DNA of 64,000 nucleotides from Oryza sativa Japonica Group (Eukaryota > Streptophyta > Magnoliopsida > Poales > Poaceae): the NCBI RefSeq assembly GCF_034140825.1, contig NC_089035.1, positions 379,501-443,500 on the forward strand. The letters run 5' to 3'. The notes under the pieces were generated by a model, which worked only from the letters and a program-made list of their open reading frames with translations, searched no databases and was not told the origin of the DNA. The translations under genes and the position numbers were made by a program. Position 1 is the first letter of the stretch. Every line of letters starts with the position of its first letter. Shown here piece by piece: positions 12,389-24,170 of the stretch.

Positions 12389-14357
12389 GGTGTATAAAAT
12401 TGATTCTCGAATATCAAATAGTAGTAACAAGATCCTAAGCGTGGTTATTTTCCAAAACAAAAAAATGTTAGGATTTTTAGTAAATAAAATACTAGGAGGT
12501 AGTACATGATACCATAATAATTTTTTAAAGAAACTCTATATTCCTCCTACCTCACAAGGAATTTTTGAAAAGATAAATAAAGATGTGCTCACAAGCATTT
12601 TTTTTCCTACAGTATTATCCTAGGTGTGTTCGGCTCCAAGAAAAAAAAGAAAGGGAGTACTTATGCATTTTTCGAAAGATTGTTATGATCGTTTAAACCC
12701 ATAATGTTTAGTGTCACGATCGTTTGTTGTTGGGCAATCTATAATTTTTTTTGACCTTATCTATAAATTTATTAATACGGAGTATTTGGTAAGATATTTT
12801 GGGAAGGGAAATCATCAAATCAACTAGCCACATAAGTCGTGTGTTGCGCGACTCTCATTACCTACGCCATCACATGTGCCAAAGAGGTAAAAGGAAAACC
12901 CACATAACAGCCTGAGATAGTACATGATAAATATTGAACTCAGAATACAGCTTACTGAGCTTTTGATTTTTTGGATTAATGCTGACAACAAATTAAACAT
13001 ATTACTCTTCAGTTTTTAGTGTCCATCGATACAACAGTTAATATAAAAAAAGAAAAGAATGACAGTCAAAATATATCATCCATTGCTTGCTTATGCTCTC
13101 CAATGTGATTATGCTTATTGCAATCATTCTCTGCCTCTTCAAATGTAAAGAATATCATATCATAAATATATGGTGACACCAAGAGAAAATGTCTAAAAAA
13201 AACTTTGAAAATTGTACAACAACAAAAAATCTGAAACATATCGTAAGTAGCACAAAAGCATGGCTGGGGTCTAGTATTTTTTTAGAGAAGGGGTGTGGAG
13301 TCTAGTATACAGATCCAACCTGTAATCACATTCATAAATATCATACTATGGCAAATGTAAATACAGTATCCCTCCCACTTGCCTTCTTAGTTTAGGATAT
13401 GATAGACAGTTCAACGCTTCATATTACCACGGCTATTGTTGCTATGACCTCAGAAAGTAATAATTAAACACAAATTTCAGTAGATTGTTTACTTGAGGCA
13501 ATAGTGTGACATGGAAGAACACTTACTGACTAATGGTTGATAAGGAATTCCAGTGCAGATGAATGTACTCGAGGAGCCCAATTCAACAATATTGGTATGG
13601 TTCAACACCCAGAAGTTAGACACAATACCAACAAAAAAGAATGTGTAAATTTCTATGACTCTTATCTATAGCATATAATACAATGACTTCTGAAGGAGCC
13701 AACTTGCATATAATTCTAGATTTTTCTTATCACAACTTGTCACAACTAAATTTTTTTAGCAGCTAACTTGTCACAACTAATTTTTTTTAGCAAATATCGA
13801 ATTAATCCAATACTCATGGAATTTATTTGGAAACTGAATTTTATATGTTTGTGTGCAAAAGTAATAAAGATACTATCTCAATCCACTTACAAACCATTAT
13901 GCTGCTAGTTTTAAACCCATTTGTTTTCATATGCATTTTGAAATGAGTATAACATGATATATGAAATTCAATTGTGCGTGTAATTGTTTATCATTAATGA
14001 ATTTGAACCATCAACACATTTTTCTATTGTATAACTATAATATTTATTGCTTACAATCTTTCTATGTTTGTAGGACACGTTCTTTTTACAGTGATCTTAA
14101 ATGAAACCTGCATAATAAAAAAAATGCAAATACATAAGTGCCTTTAAACACCCCGTTTTAGAACTTGTTGATCTTTTTTAGTCCAAACTTACTATTTTTG
14201 ATTTAGGTCTTAATTCTCAGGCGTGTACTGTTAACTGACTTAATCCCACTTTAGCAGCTAGGACAAGAATGTGCTCAACTTCTCAGAGTTAGCTGAAGAC
14301 CTGGTATCTGCACATCATATACAATGAACACTGGCAGGAGCAAGAAGTTATACTAAC

Positions 14358-14553
14358 CACTGCTATCGATGTTGACTTCCCCAATCGTGCAGTTTTTGGG
14401 ACCTTTAGTCTTTCCGTTGGCAATCTTCACCAGAGGGGGACGAGAAGAATAACTGGAGAAGGGGATCGAGGCGCTGCAGACTGCAGAGGAGGTCAAGGGG
14501 ATCTCTAGTGGAGATGCAAAAGACGAGGCGACGGCGATTCGTAAAGTAACGTT
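14358..14553 (-). other. Possible unannotated minus-strand exon
   Basis: A minus-strand frame is open for 196 nt and ends at a good donor (G|GTTAGT). It reads like a plastid transit region (ASSFASPLEIPLTSS) followed by VKIANGKTKGPKNC and EVNIDSS. No in-frame ATG follows the upstream stop. An overlapping frame that does have an ATG gives only 52 residues. A second exon-like stretch lies downstream near 13535-13610 (NIVELGSSSTFICTGIPY, donor GTAAGTG). This could be a short gene, a decayed gene or chance. The rest of 12400-14340 shows nothing I can name. Confidence 0.25.
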
Positions 14554-14960
14554 CTATGCGTGCCGCCATCGGATGGAGCCATGCTTCGAATTATACCCTG
14601 CTATTGCCGGAGAGAGCTCTGATCGATGGGAGGAGGTGGTGCTGTTGGGGATGAAGAGGGGGCGTGGCTAGGAGGAGGCGGAGGCGGAGAAGGGATGGCG
14701 AGAAGGAGCGACGGGAATGAGAGGAGGCGCCGTAGCGGCGGGGAGGAGAAGAGGCGGAGGCGCTGCAACGCACGGGAGGGAGGAGGGGGAAAATGAAAAT
14801 GTGCAGAGAGGGGAGGACCAGAAGGTGAGAGGATTTGAAGTGGGCTGAAAATAAAGGCCGAAAGCCCATATGAGATAAGCTTTGGTTTGGGGTCCGGCTA
14901 TGTCGGCGACGATACCAAACAGAAGCATTATCCGTATCCGTACCAAACACCAACACTGCG

Positions 14961-14963
<3 letters not shown>

Positions 14964-15007
<44 letters not shown>
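14964..15007. repeat. (TA)n microsatellite
   Basis: About 22 TA units, ~75 bp upstream of the Ser-rich gene's start codon. Confidence 0.95.
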
Positions 15008-15009
<2 letters not shown>

Positions 15010-15082
15010 TATATCTTCCTCTACATCTACACGACGTACACTTGGATACTGCAGGTAGATTAGATTAGATGATCGGCCGGCC

Positions 15083-15655
15083 ATGGCCACCTTCCGGGAC
15101 CACCTCGCCGTCATCGCCGAGGCGCTCTGCGCGATCGCCGCCGACATGAATGCGGCCGCCCGCGCCCTCGACCCCTCCACCGTCATCAGCCTCGCCTGCG
15201 CCGCCTTCACCGTCGCCATCGTGCTCGTCTGCTACGCCGACATCTGCGGCCGCCTCGCCACGCTCCACTCGCAGACGCAGACGCCGGCGGGGGAGGACGA
15301 GGACAATAATGCCACGCCGCCGGAGGCTCCTGCTGCTTCTTCCCTTAAGGACCGCCAGCGCTCCAGCCATGGCACCGACACCTCCTCCTCCTCCGAGTCG
15401 TCGTCGTCGTCTTCGTCTTCATCATCCGAGTCCTCGTCCTCGTCTTCGTCTTCATCATCCGAGTCCTCCTCCTCGTCGTCGGATGATGACCTAGCGCGGC
15501 GACGTCAGCAGAGAAACCCTTCTCCTCCGCCGCAGTACAAGAAGGAGGCAAGGAGGAGCCCTTCTCCATCGCCGCCATCGTCGTCGTCAACCTCAAGCTC
15601 TAGCTCGAGCTCAGGCTCAAGTTGGTGGACTCGCTCTGCCAGGAGTTTCTACTGA
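15083..15655 (+). CDS. Ser-rich single-span membrane protein, unknown function
   Basis: Intronless 190-residue frame in GC-rich codon use typical of rice genes. The N-terminus is helical (MATFRDHLAVIAEALCAIAA). One likely transmembrane helix spans ~33-52 (VISLACAAFTVAIVLVCYAD). A long hydrophilic tail follows with Ser/Glu/Asp tracts at ~100-135 made of tcg/tcc/tct codons, then an Arg/Pro/Ser-rich stretch resembling RS-type low-complexity sequence. The ATG at 15083 is the first in the frame and is followed directly by this helix. I do not recognise the family. The Ser tracts could mislead homology searches. The gene could also be species-restricted. Confidence 0.7.
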   Translation: MATFRDHLAVIAEALCAIAADMNAAARALDPSTVISLACAAFTVAIVLVCYADICGRLATLHSQTQTPAGEDEDNNATPPEAPAASSLKDRQRSSHGTDTSSSSESSSSSSSSSSESSSSSSSSSSESSSSSSDDDLARRRQQRNPSPPPQYKKEARRSPSPSPPSSSSTSSSSSSSGSSWWTRSARSFY

Positions 15656-15916
15656 TCCAACAATTGTTATTACTAGTGCTTGAATACTCCCATATAACAT
15701 AGGTTTCTATTGGAATATTATATTAGGGCAATTTCAGAGTTTTTTCATCATTTATACATTCATCATTCATAAATGTTTAATGTAGTGGTTGTTTAGAATC
15801 CATTAATATTCTATTGATTCTCCTTTTTTCATAATAGCAAGTTTTATAATATAGGTGACTGTTACCTCCAATTTCATATATATCATCTTTATATAGATTT
15901 AAGAGGTAACCAGCTA

Positions 15917-16049
15917 CCTTCGTCCCATAATAAGTTGACCTATGAGATATGATAGTAGTACTAAGAATTTAGACAGAGTATATCTAAATTAATAGTACTA
16001 AAATATATCACATTCCATACTAAGTAACATTATTCTTAGACGAAGGGAG
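15917..16049. mobile_element. Stowaway MITE
   Basis: Flanked by TA on both sides. Ends are ccttcgtcccataataag and a complementary ...ttcttagacgaaggg. 133 bp, downstream of the Ser-rich gene. Confidence 0.7.
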
Positions 16050-16394
16050 TATACAATAATAGTTACTCTAACACACAAACCCCCAATAACTCTAATGCTC
16101 TCATATTTTTACTGAAATTTGTGTAATGGTTGCTCTTTACATGAGGGATAGCTCATTCACTCTCTAATATAATCCTTTCTCTCTTCCACATCTGCAAATG
16201 AGCCTACACGGCATATAGGGGCAAGTACTTAAGGGGTTTAGGACAATAACATAGGGGGGGTCTTAAGCCTTTAAGGTGGATCTTATACATTGTGAGATTA
16301 ATTCTTACAGGAGGCATTTGGTTAAGGTGGCCATATGCATAAAGACCACCCACAAGTAACTAAAAAGTCACTCTTCACTCTCACATGGTAGTAC

Positions 16395-16630
16395 TAAGGG
16401 TGAAAACGGAATCGGTAGCATCTCTTTCAAAAAGACGCTCGATCGGTCGGTAATTGACTATATTTATCATTTAAACGACACTTGTCCAATACGATACAGA
16501 AAGAAATTGAGAAAAAAAAACAAAATTTACATATAGCCAAAAACGAAATCAGCAACTATAAAAAACAATGCCCTTCATACAGAAACAACGCTTGGTCAAT
16601 CGGGAATTTCCATGACCATTTTCACCCTTA
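16395..16630. mobile_element. hAT-type MITE with perfect 8-bp target duplication
   Basis: Inverted ends TAAGGGTGAAAA and TTTTCACCCTTA are flanked by the direct 8-mer ggtagtac at 16387-16394 and 16631-16638. 236 bp, non-coding. TIR and duplication length fit the Ac/hAT superfamily. The rest of 16050-17400 holds the kinase 3' region and nothing else recognised. Confidence 0.85.
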
Positions 16631-17429
16631 GGTAGTACTTCTCTCTGGGTACTCTTGTGTTTGTAAGGTCCACCTTAATACTGTCTCTTACCATATACAA
16701 TGTAAACATAACAATATACATTGACAGACATTCCACTTATAGTACTTGCTAAAGGCATATGCTTTTTTAGCAAAATCTCTAACCCAACAACCACTAGCCA
16801 TGAGAGAGGGATGAAAGAAATTATTTATTTATTTCTTATGGCTAAGTAATTAAGTATATTACATTGTATTTGTTACTTATTAGTCTTATAATGTATATAA
16901 ACTGATAGTAGTATTGTTTATTCCTTCTCAATTTTAAAGATACACTGGTGATTCTCTTAATGATACGCAGAGAGATGAATGTGAAAAAAAACGCAGTGCC
17001 TAACTAATCTCACTTTTTGAACCTGATATTTAAAATCTCACTTGCCATGCATGGATAAACATTGCACTTGTTCAAGGCATAACATTGCAGTGATCACAAC
17101 AAAAACAGCAGATTGACGGAAGAGCTCGATTATATTACAATTACAGATGCTCGTCCATTGTTCCACCACCCAAATAAAACGACATTCAGAGATAGATAAT
17201 CACCAGAAAAACTGCTGCTTGTCGTCTCTCAAGTAAGTCGATCGAGGCAGGCATTAATGATGGAAAATCGTCAATAATAAACAGAAAAAAAATGAAAGAA
17301 GGGGAATACTAAATCATAGCAAGCCTTACTGCCGCATAATAGGGGGCCGGCGCATTGAAAAAGGAAAAAAGAAACTGAAAAAACAAAGTGCATACATCAT
17401 ACACGGCGAAGACGAAGCCGTCATCCAGA

Positions 17430-20400
17430 TTATACTCTCAGAGATGCAGATCGTCGGGTGGTTCTGTAGCGAGGGAAGCACCGGAGAAGGCTCTGTTGAT
17501 GATGATGATTATGATGCTGGTGATGGTGATGGTGCAGCGGATGCGGAGGCGGTATATATGACTGCAAGAAGGATGGATCCTCTTCAAGAGCTTCTATGTA
17601 GCTCTCAAGTATGGCGACGATGTCGTCGAACTGAGGCCTTCTGTCTGGGTTGGTCGCCCAGCACTGAGTTATCAGATGGCTTATTGCCACAGGGCATGAA
17701 GGAGGCAGTGGTGGCCTAGCATTCTGCACAAAAGCTATTAGTTGCAAAAGTCCAATAGATGAAGGTCATCAGTAACAGATAGGACAAGCTAACCGACTCT
17801 TATTTTCCAAACTTATGGGATCATATAGATATTTGCTGCGCAACACAATGTGTGGAAAAACACCATATTTTCAGCCTATTCAAATTTCATCGCTAGTTGA
17901 GCAGTAATTACCTAAATGGATCGAGCATGTTTAATATGTTTTTTTTTTCAAGCTAGAAACCATGTCAACAGAATTACAAACAATTTTTGGGGTGATACAG
18001 AGGATTTAAGCAAAAAAAAAGTTCAGGCTTAATTAAATCCTCTAATTACCCGCAATTTTGATACCAATAAAGTTCAGGCTAATTAAATGTCCGCCATAGT
18101 TTCCATAAGGGAAAAAAAACATTTTTTACTCTCTTACAGAAAGAAACCAAAATTTTCTACTGGTACTGCGACTGAAAAGGCAGCAGCATCTCATGATTTT
18201 AACAGCCTACATTATAGCCAAGGAAACAAAGATGGACATGAAGATTGGAGAGGTGGCATGTCAAAAATTCATACCTTCAAGGCAACAGCAACAGCAGCTT
18301 GCTCGGGTGTCATCTCACTGAATGGTACCAAAGCAGTCAAAATCTCCCACAAGACAATTCCAAAGCTGTATACATCAACCTTCCTCGTATGGTGTTTCTC
18401 TTTGATCATTTCTGGAGCCATCCACCTATACGTTCCAGTAAAACCCTTACCACTTCCGCACTGCGATTCTAAGCACGAAATTCCAAAATCTGCCACCTTT
18501 ACTGACATATCTCCATCGAGAAGTATATTCTCTGACTTCAAGTCTCTGTGAAGTATGCCTTGCGAGTGTAAGTAGCTCATTCCACGAGCAATCTCTAAGG
18601 ATAACTTCAACACTAATTCAATTGGAACAGAATGAGGTTCTTGCTGATGTAGATATTTCCTAAGGGAGCCACCTGCCATGTACTCAGTAATGATACAGAA
18701 GACTGGTGGTTTCTTGCATGCTGCAACAAACTGAAAAACAAGAGTTTAGATATATTTCTTATCAGTTTGAGACTCAACAAAATGAGCAAACGAGATTAAT
18801 TGGTTACAAGAGTTCCTTCACAAGTTAAAAGTAGTGGGCATCTTTCATTTCAAATCCAGCATGCTTTATATGTAGAGAAATTCTTTATTTGCCTCTGTAA
18901 GTTGGCCACTTCCCTTAATTACCTCTCTGAAACTGCTCATCCATTCAATGACCCTTGTTCTTAACTTTTACCCTCTATTTGCCCCTCCCATCACTCTGCG
19001 CACTGTGCAAATTTCGAAGGGGCAAATAGAGGATAACAGGTTAGAAAAGGGGTGACGAAGGGATGAACAGTTTATCTATCAAACTATCAGAACCAAGACC
19101 TATTTTAGCAATATATTTAACATGGACAGCTAAAATATTATAACGGCAAATAATGCAACAGAGGAAAACGATTTGAGATCAAATGCGGCCTAACACTCAT
19201 ATAAACCAATTTCACAAATAATTAAGGTTCTTGCAGAAATTTGCCAGTATTACTGAAGAACATTTGGAGTGCAACTTGCATAGATGTCACATGATTTTTG
19301 TGCTTACTCAACTTCGGTTGGTTTGACAAAGTGATACTTTCCATGTGATCTGTGGGACCAGTAATCCAGGTAGGCACTTGATAAAGTGAAAAGTAACATA
19401 GATTTTTATCTGTAGGCAAAGTCACGAACTATCACTCTCTGAGTCAATTCTCCGTATTAAATTCTTACGAGAGACACTTTTCTTGGCATATGAAAGCAGT
19501 TAAGTTTGGATGTCATATATGGTCCACCACGCACTTTAATTAGGAAAATAGCATCTTTTAACTTCTCATACAAGTATCTAACATTATCACCTATAATGCT
19601 GTATATGGCATGAACTCATCAAGCATAGGATAAAAACCTGAATACAACCATTGGCTGGTGGCTCTCTTTACCCAACTTCTTCATAATGAAGCCAATTCAC
19701 ATAAGTTATAAAAGTGGTGCGGACAGTGATTGGACTAATCAATTAACCTAAAGACTGGCTAGCTTTTGCAGCACTCGTGTAAAAATATCCTGATATACCG
19801 CCAATCAAAGAAACAGAGGGGTTAAACTTTCCTATAAACCACCTCCAGTGGATGGCTAAAAATAGTTAGGCGGCTTAGAGAAGTTTATTAGATGTGCTTC
19901 TCCATTAAATACGAAGCTCTGTTGAGTTTTCTCCAAAGAAAGGAAGCTCTATTAAGTAATATATATGATGGAAAGTGCACAAAAAAACATTCAGGATCTC
20001 ACAAAAAATCACTAACAATCATTACCAGCTCTCTGCTCGATGGATCGAAAGGGTGAGATATGAACGTAGAGAAAGAGTAGGGAGGAGAACAGTATTGCTG
20101 TAACATTTGTACGTGACTCAGATTTCGCTATCTTAACTATCAATATCATACTACTGGAAGAGAAGTTTTTTTTTTTCTGCCATGTTCACTCCCTCCTCAT
20201 TGGGTTAGTATAAACAAGCATGAATCATGTCGCACCCAGACTTATCTTCTCGACCCCATCCTTCCGCCCAATCAAAACAAGGCATAAAGTAAGAACCTTT
20301 AATGTGAAGATCGGTTAGCATAACAAATCCTACAGCCTAGTGCACGCATGGGGCACACCAATAAAGCGTAAAGGAACTAAGATGTGAAACTAACAGGCTG

Positions 20401-21063
20401 TTCAAGTGAGATAATCTAGTATTCAATATCTGGTACAGACAAAACCAACCAAACCAAAACGCAACAACTTGTGTTAGTAGTAAACATCTACGAGCGCACT
20501 AGAAATTAAATTGGACTTGATGGATGGAAGTGCACAAAAATGATGGAGAAGTCCCCACAAGATGCACAGGACAGAATCCATTATAATTGAAATAATAATA
20601 GTAACAAGTTATTAATAAAGGTACTAGAAAAGAAGAAGAAATAGAAATTGAAATTGAATCGAAGAAGAAGGAAGAAAGGTACCGAGATGATGTTGGGGTG
20701 GCGGAGGCGGAGGAGGAGGGCGACCTCGGAGGCGAACTGGCGCTCGAGCTCGGCGGCGAGGGCGGCGTCTTCCTCAGGCTGGCTAACCATCTTGATGGCA
20801 ACGTCGCGGGCGGCGTAGCGGCCGGAGTAGACGCGGCTGTGCCTGCCGGTGGCGAACTTGGTCCGGATCTCCAGCTTGGACAGGTCGGCGCTCCACAGCT
20901 CCTCGCCGCCACCCCGGATCTTGGCTCCCGGCGGAGCCACCAGGTACTTGGACCACGACACCGCCTTCTTGTACTCCCCCAGCGACAGCCGCCTCTCCAG
21001 CCTCTTCCCCTGCCCACCGCCATTGCCGCCGCCCTGCTGCTGCTGCTGCTTGAAGCATTTCAT
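17430..21063 (-). CDS. Raf-like Ser/Thr protein kinase (GmPK6/HT1 type)
   Basis: Plant MAPKKK-like Raf (group C) kinase. Three exons: 20683-21063, 18275-18730, 17430-17723, with introns of ~1.95 kb and ~0.55 kb, giving 376 residues. All kinase landmarks are present: a glycine-loop region FATGRHSRVYSG at 70-81; VAIK lysine K91; HRDLKSEN at 188-195 with catalytic D190; DFG 208-210; GTYRWMAPE 226-234; DVYSFGIVLWE 246-256. From memory it is closely similar to soybean GmPK6 (RRLSLGEYKKAVSWSKYLV, FVAACKKPPVFCIITEY, GSGKGFTGTYRWMAPEMI) and related to Arabidopsis HT1. The N-terminus has a Gln/Gly run. The C-terminal tail carries a His-rich repeat (HHHHHQHHNHHH) that I do not recall in GmPK6. Substrate unknown. 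Confidence 0.93.
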
Positions 21064-21399
21064 CTCCTCTTCCTTTCTTTCTTTCTTTCTTTTCCGCGAT
21101 AAGCTTGGATCTTCTTGGAATCAATGCACGAAACGCTCGCGGAAGTGGAAGCGAATCGGCGCCTGGAATCTCGCTCTCGCTCGCGGGGATTCAAAGCTTT
21201 ATGGGAGGAAGGATAAAAGGCGGATTCAAAGCGAAAAAATCGGGATTTTCGGTAGAGGATAACAAAAAAAAAGAGCAGGACACGGATATCGGAGGGGATT
21301 TGCGGAAAGACAACATTATTTGTGGGTGTGGCTGGGAAGATGAGACGGGCGATTCAATCGCATCCTAATCGAATCGATCCAAACAAGGCAAGCAAGAAA

Positions 21400-21420
21400 A
21401 AGAGAGAGAGAGAGAGAGAG
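21400..21420. repeat. (GA)n tract upstream of the kinase
   Basis: About ten GA units, 340 bp upstream of the kinase start codon, in the probable promoter or leader. Confidence 0.9.
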
Positions 21421-21891
21421 ATGATTCTTTTGATGAGAGTGTAAAAAGCGAACAAGAAGAAGAAGAAGACGACGACGATGAAGTGGCAAGTGCAGCCAGC
21501 AGAGGTCGTCAGGTTATTAGTGAAGAGAAGAGAGTGATGAGCTTTTTCGGTGGTTCAGGGGTGCCGAGATTAGAACAGATTTGTTTGTTTTGGCGGAAAC
21601 AGCTGTTGATTGCAAGTGTCGAGTGACACCACGACAGATGACCTCACCTCAATAGAAGACACTCTTTCTTTTCTTTTCTTTTTAGTTAGCTCAAGAGAAG
21701 ACGCGTTTATATGTTTCCTTCCTCCCTTTTAAGTACAGTACAGTAATCACAGGACAGCGAGCTGCCAAGCCAAAGAGATCTGCTTTTTCTGTAGGAAAGG
21801 AAGAAATCACAGGACATCCATCCATGGGAGACCATGCATTCGGGATAAGCTCTGAAGAAATGCCCAACATTTCGTATTGCAAAACTTGATA

Positions 21892-22126
21892 CTCCCTCCG
21901 TTTCGTTTTATTTGACACCGTTGACTTTTTAGCACATGTTTGACCGCTTGTCTTATTCAAAAAATTTAAATAATTATTAATTTTTTTCCTATCATTTGAT
22001 TCATCGTTAAATATACTTTTATGCATATGTATAATTTTACATATTTCACAAAAGTTTTTAAATAAGACGAATGGTCAAACATGTGATAAAAAGTCAACGG
22101 CGTCAAATAAAACGAAACGGAGGGAG
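21892..22126. mobile_element. Stowaway MITE, 235 bp, intact ends
   Basis: TA-flanked. Ends are ctccctccgtttcgtttta and its complement, and the arms are largely self-complementary through tttgac.ccgttgactttt. Same family and same length as 25808-26042. Confidence 0.92.
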
Positions 22127-22272
22127 TATATCATGTCCCAGCCTCCCAGGGAGCAGTACACGACTACACGTCTACACGATCCATCCATCAACGGATCAAC
22201 CGACTAGACATGAACAAATCACCGCACGTGGGTGAGAACGGTCGATTCCTCCTCATTCGAGCACACGAAATA

Positions 22273-22517
22273 GTAAAGTAAGGTGCTCTATAAAACATGT
22301 ATATCTCAACAATATACTAGATTAATAGTAAACCATCTCAATAGTATGTCTATATAGGTATCTATAGCTCTCTCATACATTGTCTCGTTTTTCTCTATAG
22401 ACTATCTCTAAGTTAGTAGATAGCTTTGCTCTCTCTTCATTTAATATCTTCCAAGTAGGAAAATATGCTGACATGAGTCTCTTGTAGAGAGCCTATAGAT
22501 AACCATTGCGGGTGCCC
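22273..22517 (-). mobile_element. Tourist-like MITE, one end lost
   Basis: Inverted relative of the intact element at 59875-60137. Shared parts include aacatgtatatctca, ctagattaatagtaaac, ctctctatag.ctat and a ccattgcgggtgccc terminus followed by TTA. The opposite terminus is missing. 22530-23160 shows no feature. Confidence 0.8.
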
Positions 22518-23166
22518 TTAGTTAAATCTAACTCTGAGTATAGATCCCAAGGTCGCATAATTAGTTTTGTGTTGTATTCTGTTCATTGAAAAAAATGCCG
22601 TTGTATATTCTGTTGCACTTCTCTCTCGTAAATACGCAAGCGTATTCCAAATAATAAAAACGACACCTGACACCGTATATATGAATCATCTTAGATACAA
22701 GTTGTGCAGCCAAATAATAAGCCACCGAAAGCGTTTTATGTGATCAACCAGATGCCCGCACGGTCGCCTGATATGTAACGGCACAGCACAAGTAAAAAAA
22801 ATAAAATACTTCCTGCATCTTGGTCTAATGGTTAAAATACGTCCAGGATTGTAGCTTACTGTAGCAATTTTTTTAAAGCGCTTTGCACCACTACTTGTAG
22901 CTGACGATCTGGTCCGTTCATCAACAAAGTAGATGGCTCCTATAGCTTAACATGCAGTTCCTATAGAAACTGTGCCTGATCCCAGTTCACTTATAGCAGC
23001 AGGTTAACCTCCTTACAAGTGGAGTACACCATCTATCCTACAAAAACCAACGCCTAGCTTTCAATCTGGACATAAGCTATATTTAAATTCAAAGCAGAAA
23101 TTGATGTATTTTTACAGAGAAAGTACTCTATTCGTTCTAAAATATATTAACCTAAATTAAAAAAAA

Positions 23167-24170
23167 CTAGCATGATGGCCCGCGCAGATTGCGCGGCTAG
23201 CATCATTATATTTTCTCTCATATAATAGCATATATGTTTTCTCATTATATTATTCAAATATATTAAAATAACAACATAATTTTAAATTTTGCAATAACTT
23301 TACAAAACTACTAATGTGTAATATTCATATTGCATTTTATATACGTGTTAGTTATTAATTATTTTTAAGATAAAATTTTAGTTATTTGTAAATTATATAT
23401 ATTCCTATATGGACTCTAGACTCGTCTTTTAATATTTCTTTTTTCTGTAAATTGTATTTCTATATAGACTATATGTTCTTCTTCTAATATTATTTATTTT
23501 TATTTCTGAAATTTTATTATTTCTAATTATATTTCTATGTGGACTCTAAACTCATCTTTCAATATTATTTAATTTTTAATTTCGAATTTTAGTTACTTCT
23601 AAATTGTATTCCTATATTAGCATTAAACTCTTCTTCCCATTTTTTCTTAATTTCGAATTTTAACTATTTGTAAATTGTATTTTTATACGGACTCTAAACT
23701 CTACTTTTAATTTTATTATGTTTATTCCAAATTTTAGTTAGTTTTAAGTTTCTATATAGACTCTATACTCTACTTCTAATATTCCTTATTTTTAATTCCG
23801 AATTTCAGTTATTTCCTAATTGTATTTCTACATGGACTCTATACTCTACTTCTAATATTCCTTATTTTTAATTCCAAATTTCAGTTATTTCCTAATTGTA
23901 TTTCTATATGGACTCCGGTCTCCTCTTCTAATATTCCTTATTTTTTAATTCCGAATTTCAGCTATTTCCTAATTGTATTTCTATATGGACTCCGGTCTCC
24001 TCTTCTAATATTCCTTATTTTTTAATTCCGAATTTAAGCTATTTCTAAATTGTATTTCTATATGGACTCTGCTTTTTCTTTTTCTCCGATTAATGTGAGA
24101 ATTTCTAGGCCATGAGAGCGAACGTGGAGGCTCATTTTTCTATTCCTTTAATTATATAATAATAGATAGA
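23167..24170 (-). mobile_element. Non-autonomous Helitron carrying a minisatellite
   Basis: On the minus strand it starts TCTATCTATTATTATATAA after an A and ends in a GC-rich hairpin (GCCGCGCA...TGCGCGGGC) followed by CATCATG-CTAG before a T. About 1.0 kb, very AT-rich, with no coding frame. Most of its length is the 76-bp tandem array. Confidence 0.85.
23400..24075. repeat. Ten-copy ~76 bp minisatellite inside the Helitron
   Basis: The anchor 'tatggactct' or a variant recurs near 23411, 23466, 23541, 23620, 23689, 23758, 23834, 23910, 23987 and 24063. Each is followed by cttctaatatt-type sequence and a ttccgaatttcagttattt-type stretch. Copies at the 24 kb side are most alike, which suggests recent expansion there. 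Confidence 0.85.
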
